Shown: positions 4,879 through 8,793 of the stretch, piece after piece
How positions within the stretch are numbered: the first letter of the stretch is position 1
How the letters are laid out: each line of letters begins with the position of its first letter
Assembly (NCBI GenBank): GCA_031257995.1
Contig: JAIRNN010000281.1
Location: 1 to 8,793 of the forward strand
Source of the DNA: Spirochaetaceae bacterium
Lineage (GTDB): Bacteria; Spirochaetota; Spirochaetia; Treponematales; Breznakiellaceae
Direction: 5' to 3'
Length of the DNA: 8,793 nt
Made by a program: the position numbers and the translations under genes
The notes under the pieces: model-generated
The model's database searches: none
What the model was told of the DNA's origin: nothing
Seen by the model: only the letters and a program-made list of their open reading frames with translations

Positions 4879-5538
4879 TTACTCATAAACCGAGTGCTTT
4901 TTTTCCATCCGGTTGAAGATATAGGTAAAGACCGCCGTGATGACCAGATACAATGCCATTGCCGGAATATACACCAGCGCGGACGCGGTTGATGAAGAAA
5001 TCGAGCGGGTCGCCTTCGTAATATCCGTGAGCGCGATGATGGAGACCAGCGAGGCATCCTTCAACACCATGATAAATTCGTTCCCCACCGGCGGAATCAG
5101 ACGGCGGATCGACTGCGGAATGATCACCAGCCGCATCGTCTGCCCGTAACTCATACCCAACGCCTTCGCCGCTTCCGCTTGTCCCTTGTCAATCGACTGG
5201 ATCGCCGCCCGGATAATCTCCGCGCAATAGGCCGCCGAATTGAGCCCGAACGCGATGAACGCCGCGATGAACCGGTTGTTTATCGTGAGATACGGGCTTA
5301 TCTGTGGCAATCCGTAGTAGATAAAGTAGAGCTGCATGAGGAGCGGTGTCCCACGAAAGAAGAAAATATAAGCGGTACAAATCTTGTTGATGATCTTGTT
5401 GTTGGATATTTTCCCCAGCGCGAGAAAAAGACTTCCCACGAGCCCCGCCGAAACCGCCGCGACCGTTAGCAGTATAGTGATGCGGGCCCCGTCGAGTAAC
5501 GCCGGGACCCAGCCGATCATTTTAGAAAGGGTTTCCAT
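4879..5538 (-). CDS. Amino-acid ABC transporter permease (HisM/GlnP type)
   Basis: This 219-residue inner-membrane permease forms the channel for the uptake system. Hydrophobic segments at about 20-42, 52-78, 88-112, 150-172 and 186-207 fit the five-helix BPD_transp_1 fold. The conserved FFRGTPLLMQL is at 60-70, and the EAA loop, the contact for the ATPase, is EAAKALGMSYGQ at 122-133 followed by RLVIIPQSIR at 136-145. Length is normal for the family. The start at 5538 lies 21 bases after the binding-protein stop. Its ribosome-binding site is weak, so translation is probably coupled to the gene upstream. A TATAAT (5542-5547) just before the start has no matching -35 and would put the start of transcription inside the start codon. 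The next operon gene is displaced by the repeat-rich insert. Confidence 0.96.
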   Translation of the reverse strand: METLSKMIGWVPALLDGARITILLTVAAVSAGLVGSLFLALGKISNNKIINKICTAYIFFFRGTPLLMQLYFIYYGLPQISPYLTINNRFIAAFIAFGLNSAAYCAEIIRAAIQSIDKGQAEAAKALGMSYGQTMRLVIIPQSIRRLIPPVGNEFIMVLKDASLVSIIALTDITKATRSISSSTASALVYIPAMALYLVITAVFTYIFNRMEKKHSVYE

Positions 5539-5559
5539 CCAATTATACTTTGCAGACGC

Positions 5560-6369
5560 TTATCTAACGGACGACACCAGATCCATGTGGAAGACATCGT
5601 TTGATATTTTCTGCATAGTGCCGTCGGCAAACAGTTCGCCCAGTGCCCGGTTCAGCTCGGCGGTAAGCGCGTCGTTACCCTTATTCAACGCAATGCCGAA
5701 CTGCTCGTCGGCGGGTCCCTGCCATGCAAACTGAAACGCATCCGGCTCCCTGTCCAAGTATTCAAACGCGACAAGACTGTCCACCACGATGATGTCAACC
5801 CGTTTCAGCTTCAACTCGTCAAAACAGTTCATCACCTTGTCATATTCAAACGCTTCGAACTTGACCCCGGCATCGGCGAGTTTGGTCGCGTAAATGTCCG
5901 CTGTCGTTTCCGCCTGATACGTTACCCGGTAACCCGCGATGTCCTCCGGCTTGGAAATCTTGATCGGCGAATTTTTGGCTACGACAATCGTCATTGCGTT
6001 CCCAATATAGGGCCGCGTAAAGTTCAGCGTCTCAATCCGCTCCGGCGTAATCGTCACCGAAGACATAATGCAGTCATACTTCCCCGTCTGCACCCCGGCA
6101 AAAATCCCGTCCCACGCCACATCGATAAACTCAGCCTTCAACCCCAGCTTCGCCGCCAGTGCCTTGCCCATCTCCACGTCGAACCCCACCGGAGTCACGC
6201 CGTCGTCCGCATAGTATTCCAACGGCGGATACCCGATCTCCATCCCGATCATCAGCACCCCCGGCTTAATCGTCAGCCCGCCCGACTCCGCCTTCTTGCC
6301 GCCCGCAAAAACGCCCGACACCGCCACACACGCCGCAAGCGCAACACCCGCGAATCTTTTACCATTCAT
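5560..6369 (-). CDS. Polar amino-acid ABC transporter substrate-binding protein (SBP family 3)
   Basis: This 269-residue exported binding protein captures the amino acid in the periplasm. The N-terminus has a Lys-Arg start and a hydrophobic stretch. Cleavage by signal peptidase I after VFA (residue 22, before GGKKAE) looks best; LAAC at 11-14 is a lipobox-like alternative but would leave a very short signal. Family motifs are PPLEY at 48-52, GFDVEMGKALA at 62-72, WDGIFAGVQTGKYD at 86-99 and TITPER at 106-111, whose Arg normally binds the ligand carboxylate, plus a late GIALNKG. AAGGAGG (6374-6380) precedes the ATG by four bases. It is the first gene of the operon, behind a promoter at 6416-6444. 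The ligand is not determinable; the Gln/Arg/cystine-type group is likely. Confidence 0.95.
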   Translation of the reverse strand: MNGKRFAGVALAACVAVSGVFAGGKKAESGGLTIKPGVLMIGMEIGYPPLEYYADDGVTPVGFDVEMGKALAAKLGLKAEFIDVAWDGIFAGVQTGKYDCIMSSVTITPERIETLNFTRPYIGNAMTIVVAKNSPIKISKPEDIAGYRVTYQAETTADIYATKLADAGVKFEAFEYDKVMNCFDELKLKRVDIIVVDSLVAFEYLDREPDAFQFAWQGPADEQFGIALNKGNDALTAELNRALGELFADGTMQKISNDVFHMDLVSSVR

Positions 6370-6415
6370 AATTCCTCCTTAAACCGGTCTCTCCCGGCCT
6401 CAAAATAGTTCATAG

Positions 6416-6444
6416 AGTATAGCATAAGCCGCGTACTTTGGGAA
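6416..6444 (-). promoter_or_regulatory. Promoter of the transporter operon
   Basis: On the minus strand TTCCCA (6439-6444, 4/6) lies 17 bases before TATACT (6416-6421, 5/6), giving a start near 6409 and a leader of about 40 bases with the AAGGAGG site. It is divergent from the proB promoter in a 162-bp intergenic region. No operator is evident. Confidence 0.55.
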
Positions 6445-6482
6445 GCCCCCTGTCATTGGCGACGTGAGACTGATCCGCCGCA

Positions 6483-6511
6483 TTGACACAAACCTTCGAA
6501 TACGCTAGACT
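6483..6511 (+). promoter_or_regulatory. Promoter of proB with a very short leader
   Basis: TTGACA (6483-6488) and TAGACT (6506-6511) are 17 bases apart. The predicted start near 6517-6519 leaves only about 14 bases before ATG 6532, just enough for AGGAA (6519-6523). Confidence 0.6.
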
Positions 6512-6531
6512 TTCCCGCAGGAAATGGCGGC

Positions 6532-7323
6532 ATGACAGCGCGTATTATCAAAAACGCCCGGAAAATTGTTATAAAGTTTGGGTCAAGCACACTGGCGGAT
6601 GCCGCCGGGCGTATTGACGACGCTCTTCTCGCCTCGTTTGCCGCCGCCATTGCCACGTTAAAGCAAAACGGCAAAGCAATAGTCGTCGTTTCATCAGGCG
6701 CTCAGGCGGCGGGGCTTTCAACCATGCAAAAATGGGAACGCAAACGCGACATCCACTACCGGCAAGCGTTGTGCGCCGTCGGCCAAGTCAAGCTTATGCA
6801 GGCGTGGCAGTCTTCTTTTGCCGCGCACGGGGTCAATGTCGCGCAGATCCTTCTTACACGGGACGATTTTAGTGATCCGATCCGAAGCCTCTATATGAGA
6901 AACACGCTTTTTACCCTTGTTGACGAGGGGATCATTCCCATAGTGAACGAAAACGACACCGTTTCCGTCGAAGAGATCAAAATTGGCGACAACGACAGTC
7001 TCGCGGCCCAGTCCGCTATGCTCTGGAACGCCGATCTTCTCGTGTTGTTCAGCGACATCGACGGCTTGTACGACAAAAACCCCCATCTGTTTCCCGATGC
7101 CCGCTTCATCGGCGAAGTGAAGGACATTGCCGAGGTGAGCAAAACGATAGATACAAGCGGCAAGAGCGGTTTCGGCACCGGCGGTATCGTGACTAAACTC
7201 GATGCCGCGTCATTCGCCGCCGGTTACGGCATCCCGACCATTATCACACGGGGCTATCCTTCGGCTTTTGCCGACCTGCTCTCCGGAGCGCAGCGGGGCA
7301 CCGTGTTTTTCGAAAAAACGTGA
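6532..7323 (+). CDS. proB: Glutamate 5-kinase, short form without PUA domain
   Basis: It phosphorylates L-glutamate to glutamyl-5-phosphate, the first step of proline synthesis, in the cytoplasm. The amino-acid-kinase fold is complete: IVIKFGSS at 12-19 (nucleotide loop), VVSSGAQAAG at 52-61, IVNENDTVS at 137-145, IGDNDSLAAQSA at 151-162 (substrate loop), SDIDGLYDKNP at 174-184 and GTGGIVTKLDAA at 215-226. The protein ends at 263 residues. Enterobacterial ProB is about 100 residues longer because of a C-terminal PUA domain, which is absent here. AGGAA (6519-6523) is eight bases before the ATG. A three-codon frame (ATG 6524) ends in TGA overlapping this start as ATGA. The usual partner proA is not in the window. 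Function is confident; how proline feedback works without PUA is unknown. Confidence 0.96.
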   Translation: MTARIIKNARKIVIKFGSSTLADAAGRIDDALLASFAAAIATLKQNGKAIVVVSSGAQAAGLSTMQKWERKRDIHYRQALCAVGQVKLMQAWQSSFAAHGVNVAQILLTRDDFSDPIRSLYMRNTLFTLVDEGIIPIVNENDTVSVEEIKIGDNDSLAAQSAMLWNADLLVLFSDIDGLYDKNPHLFPDARFIGEVKDIAEVSKTIDTSGKSGFGTGGIVTKLDAASFAAGYGIPTIITRGYPSAFADLLSGAQRGTVFFEKT

Positions 7324-7361
7324 GTTTGACCGAGGCACCGTCATCGGTTTTTGCGCCTCTC

Positions 7362-7390
7362 TTGACAAAAATCTTTGTTCTTTGTAGGAT
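7362..7390 (+). promoter_or_regulatory. Promoter of tRNA-Tyr
   Basis: TTGACA (7362-7367), 17 bases, TAGGAT (7385-7390). The predicted start near 7397 would leave only two or three bases before the mature tRNA 5' end at 7400. It lies 38 bases after the proB stop. Confidence 0.65.
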
Positions 7391-7399
7391 AGTTTCAAT

Positions 7400-7481
7400 G
7401 GACAGATTCCCGAGCGGTCAAAGGGGGCAGACTGTAAATCTGTTGGCTCAGCCTTCCAAGGTTCGAATCCTTGTCTGTCCA
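7400..7481 (+). tRNA. tRNA-Tyr (GUA)
   Basis: This is an 82-base class II tRNA. The acceptor stem is GGACAGA (7400-7406) with TCTGTCC (7474-7480) and discriminator A 7481. The anticodon stem GCAGA/TCTGT encloses CTGTAAA with anticodon GTA at 7434-7436. A long variable arm has a GGC/GCC stem. The T arm is CAAGG-TTCGAAT-CCTTG (7457-7473). The long variable arm and GUA identify tyrosine. CCA is not encoded and must be added after processing. Confidence 0.96.
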
Positions 7482-7504
7482 AATTGAGGGCTTTCCGTAC
7501 TCGA

Positions 7505-7521
7505 AGGTGTCATGGACACCT
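7505..7521. repeat. Hairpin after tRNA-Tyr
   Basis: AGGTGTC and GACACCT pair perfectly around ATG, 24 bases after the tRNA, and are followed by CCCC-TA-CGGGG rather than a U-run. It could help 3' processing; termination is uncertain. Confidence 0.45.
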
Positions 7522-7529
7522 CGCCCCTA

Positions 7530-7608
7530 CGGGGAATTGAAAATGGACTGTGGATAATGGAAAATAATAGGAAGAAAACGCACGGACTCCAAAATCCGCC
7601 ATTATCCA
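7530..7608. repeat. GGATAATGG palindrome, copy 1
   Basis: CGGGGAATTGAAAATGGA begins a 38-bp sequence (7530-7567) nearly identical to 7865-7903. TGGATAATGG (7551-7560) is inverted as CCATTATCCA (7599-7608), with an inner CGGA/TCCG stem (7583-7598). Confidence 0.65.
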
Positions 7609-7644
7609 TTCGCGCAACGCGGTGCCTATCTGCGGTTAAATATG

Positions 7645-7797
7645 ATGAAATCCTGTGTTTTTTTGTGTTTTTCCCTGATATTCCCTCCTGAATGTGTTAT
7701 ATTATTATCAGTTATCGGCTGTGCCCTTGCGGTCATGCTGTTTTGGCATGATGGAGGATTTTTTTTTGGGGGGGGGGTACTTTACGCCGATAATTGA
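7645..7797 (+). CDS. Doubtful small hydrophobic ORF across a T9G10 tract
   Basis: This is a 50-codon frame starting MKSCVFLCF, with a hydrophobic core VILLSVIGCALAVMLFW that resembles a membrane or lipoprotein signal segment, then FFFGGG encoded by nine T's (7759-7767) and ten G's (7768-7777). No ribosome-binding site precedes the ATG. Any change in tract length would alter the end of the protein. A second open frame (7694-7903) overlaps in another phase. I give it little weight as a gene but note the homopolymer. Confidence 0.15.
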   Translation: MKSCVFLCFSLIFPPECVILLSVIGCALAVMLFWHDGGFFFGGGVLYADN

Positions 7798-7864
7798 GAG
7801 AGGTGTGATAGTGGAGTTTGACCACAGAAACAACGGAAAGATGACTCAGGGCTTCACGTCCCTG

Positions 7865-7966
7865 CGGGGAATTGAAAATGGAGACATGGATAATGGAAAA
7901 TAAAGAAATGACGCGAACAGCCTCCAGTCATTCTCAATTTTCAATTATCCATTCCCCCGCGGGGGG
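7865..7966. repeat. GGATAATGG palindrome, copy 2
   Basis: The 16-base arms at 7886-7901 and 7937-7952 pair with one mismatch. A nested AATGAC/GTCATT stem (7907-7912 with 7927-7932) lies inside. CCCCCGCGGGGGG (7954-7966) follows. The left 39 bp repeat copy 1, and the right arm resembles 4841-4863. It contains no gene and is probably a REP- or MITE-like element. Confidence 0.65.
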
Positions 7967-7994
7967 AGCCCGTAGCTTCGCGTGTACCCCTCCC

Positions 7995-8023
7995 TAATTA
8001 CTATTTCGCGGGAATCGTGTCAA
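7995..8023 (-). promoter_or_regulatory. Promoter-like sequence in dispersed repeat copy 2
   Basis: On the minus strand TTGACA (8018-8023), 17 bases, TAATTA (7995-8000). It occupies the same place in the repeat as the promoter at 289-317 but lacks the G tract and has a poorer -10. It points into the palindrome at 7865-7966; no gene is served. Confidence 0.3.
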
Positions 8024-8130
8024 GCCTCCCGCTAAAAACGGGCTCTCCTATTATCGTTATTTCCCATTCGAATATTACAGCGTTTCATCTTTAGGCAAAA
8101 CGTCCGCCTCTCATCGTATCCGTTATCTAT
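8001..8130. repeat. Diverged dispersed repeat, copy 2
   Basis: It matches 295-430 in the same orientation, as described there. Here CCTCCCGCT replaces the C11 tract, and a minus-strand frame MKRCNIRMG corresponds to MECYSVRME of copy 1. The two copies lie about 7.7 kb apart around all the genes of the window. Confidence 0.55.
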
Positions 8131-8141
8131 TTATAAGACTA

Positions 8142-8169
8142 TTGAGACGCGAAGGTGTCTTGTTATAAG
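8142..8169 (+). promoter_or_regulatory. Promoter-like sequence before a 16-codon ORF
   Basis: TTGAGA (8142-8147), 16 bases, TATAAG (8164-8169). The -10 overlaps the AAGGA ribosome-binding site of the ORF at 8180, so only one of the two functions is likely to be real. Confidence 0.3.
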
Positions 8170-8179
8170 GAACGTTATT

Positions 8180-8230
8180 ATGGAAGAGAACAGGATTGTT
8201 ACCAGAGTGCCGAAGGCTGCCCGTTCGTGA
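8180..8230 (+). pseudogene. Sixteen-codon gene start next to an insertion sequence
   Basis: AAGGA (8167-8171) lies eight bases before ATG 8180. The frame reads MEENRIVTRVPKAARS and stops at TGA 8228-8230, four bases before the IS3 terminal repeat. It looks like the start of a gene lost when the element inserted, although its own stop precedes the IS border. No family is recognised. Confidence 0.25.
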
Positions 8231-8234
8231 GGTC

Positions 8235-8793
8235 TGGACTTTACCCCATTAGACAGACACCATTAAGCGACTTGCCTTGAGTTAAACACATCAGGCGCCA
8301 TATAGTCAAGCGCCGAATGGATACGAAGGCGATTGTAATACGCCTCGACATACATGAATACCAACTGCCTTGCCTCCGCCGCGGCATGTTTGCCGTCCAG
8401 GGTTTCCAGTTCCCGTTTCAGCGTTTTGAAAAAGGTTGCCGCGCAGGCGTTGTCCCAGCTATGCCCCTTGCGGCTCATGCTCTGGCGAACCGAAGGGCGC
8501 AGCTCCCCCAGGCGGTCCCGAAACGATTTCGCGCAGTACTGTGCGCCCCGGTCTGAGTGGAAGATCAGGCCGTTGCCGGGTGTCCGGCTGGCGCAGGCCA
8601 TTTCCAGTGCGGGGATCGCCGTATGGACGGTCTCCATACCGGCGCTTAACGCCCAGCCGATGACCTTCCGGTCAAAGAGGTCCGGCGCCGCCGTCAGGTG
8701 TACCCAGCCTCCGCTCGTGCGCGGATACGTAATGCCGGACACCCATTTCTGTCCGCCCCCTTCCGCGTGAAACTGGCGGTTCGGCAGGTTCTC
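8235..8793 (-). mobile_element. IS3-family insertion sequence, one end (continues beyond window)
   Basis: TGGACTTTACCCC begins a terminal inverted repeat of the IS150/IS3 kind (about 8235-8260), just outside the transposase stop codon. The other end, the first ORF and any target duplication are outside the window. Confidence 0.75.
8263..8793 (-). CDS. IS3-family transposase OrfB, 5' end missing, catalytic triad damaged
   Basis: This is the DDE integrase-core part of an IS3-group OrfB, open to the window edge (first residues ENLPNRQFHAEG, family NLLNRQF). It would cut and join element ends as the OrfAB fusion. The order is KWVSGITY, DLFDRKVIGW, HSDRGAQY, RQSMSRKGHSWDNACAATFFKTLKREL and YYNRLRIHSALDYMAP. 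The family reads WVTDITY and DNAxAESFF, so the first Asp is Gly (codon 8734-8736, GGC) and the catalytic Glu is Ala (codon 8437-8439, GCA). Only the middle Asp (8551-8553) remains. Each loss needs a single base change. The copy is probably inactive unless mobilised in trans. GTG 8740-8742 is an internal codon, not the start. Confidence 0.93.
   Translation of the reverse strand, partial: ENLPNRQFHAEGGGQKWVSGITYPRTSGGWVHLTAAPDLFDRKVIGWALSAGMETVHTAIPALEMACASRTPGNGLIFHSDRGAQYCAKSFRDRLGELRPSVRQSMSRKGHSWDNACAATFFKTLKRELETLDGKHAAAEARQLVFMYVEAYYNRLRIHSALDYMAPDVFNSRQVA

Noticed and set aside
5542..5547. TATAAT directly before the permease start as an internal promoter
   Set aside because: There is no -35 at 16-18 bases, and the start of transcription would fall within the start codon.
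7210..7482. Minus-strand frame starting MDRQGFEPWKAEPTDLQ
   Set aside because: This is the antisense translation of tRNA-Tyr and the proB end, a well-known source of spurious proteins.
1..8793. CRISPR array
   Set aside because: No short direct repeat recurs at regular spacing; the repeats present are palindromic or paired only.

Overview
The window looks like an accessory-rich piece of a spirochaete chromosome, most likely a Treponema of the insect-gut type. This is inferred from the BspA-like leucine-rich-repeat lipoprotein, the short glutamate 5-kinase without a PUA domain, the mid-range base composition and the density of dispersed palindromic repeats. No rRNA or other firm taxonomic marker is present, so the assignment is tentative.

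Layout. Positions 1-470 hold no convincing gene. They do hold two inward-facing sigma70-type promoters on either side of two abutting perfect hairpins, with an 11-base C/G tract touching one -35 box. Positions 480-1930 (+ strand) hold a small ORF and two damaged or short genes. The first is an LRR lipoprotein whose signal peptide carries an in-frame amber codon, the second an unrecognised gene needing two frame changes. Each is preceded by a copy of the same ~168-bp repeat, which ends in a stem-loop showing compensatory base changes between copies. Positions 1930-2390 are intergenic, with hairpins and one ORF remnant.

Positions 2385-6444 (- strand) form an amino-acid ABC transporter operon: promoter, periplasmic binding protein, permease, about 690 bp of repeat-rich DNA, ATPase, EamA/DMT-family exporter, then a strong intrinsic terminator. 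The other gene gaps are only 21 and 27 bp, so the 690-bp stretch, which includes a 16-bp inverted repeat, looks inserted. The operon would import a polar amino acid and may also export a metabolite.

Positions 6483-7323 (+) carry proB, divergent from the operon with its own near-consensus promoter. A tRNA-Tyr(GUA) with its own promoter follows at 7400-7481. Positions 7482-8234 hold palindromic repeats of a GGATAATGG family, a T9G10 tract, a second diverged copy of the 295-430 repeat and a very short ORF. From 8235 to the window edge lies one end of an IS3-family element on the - strand. Its transposase has lost two of the three DDE catalytic residues.

The most unusual features are the duplicated structured leader, the convergent-promoter/tandem-hairpin unit with its homopolymer, the split transporter operon, and the stem spanning the ATPase stop and exporter start.
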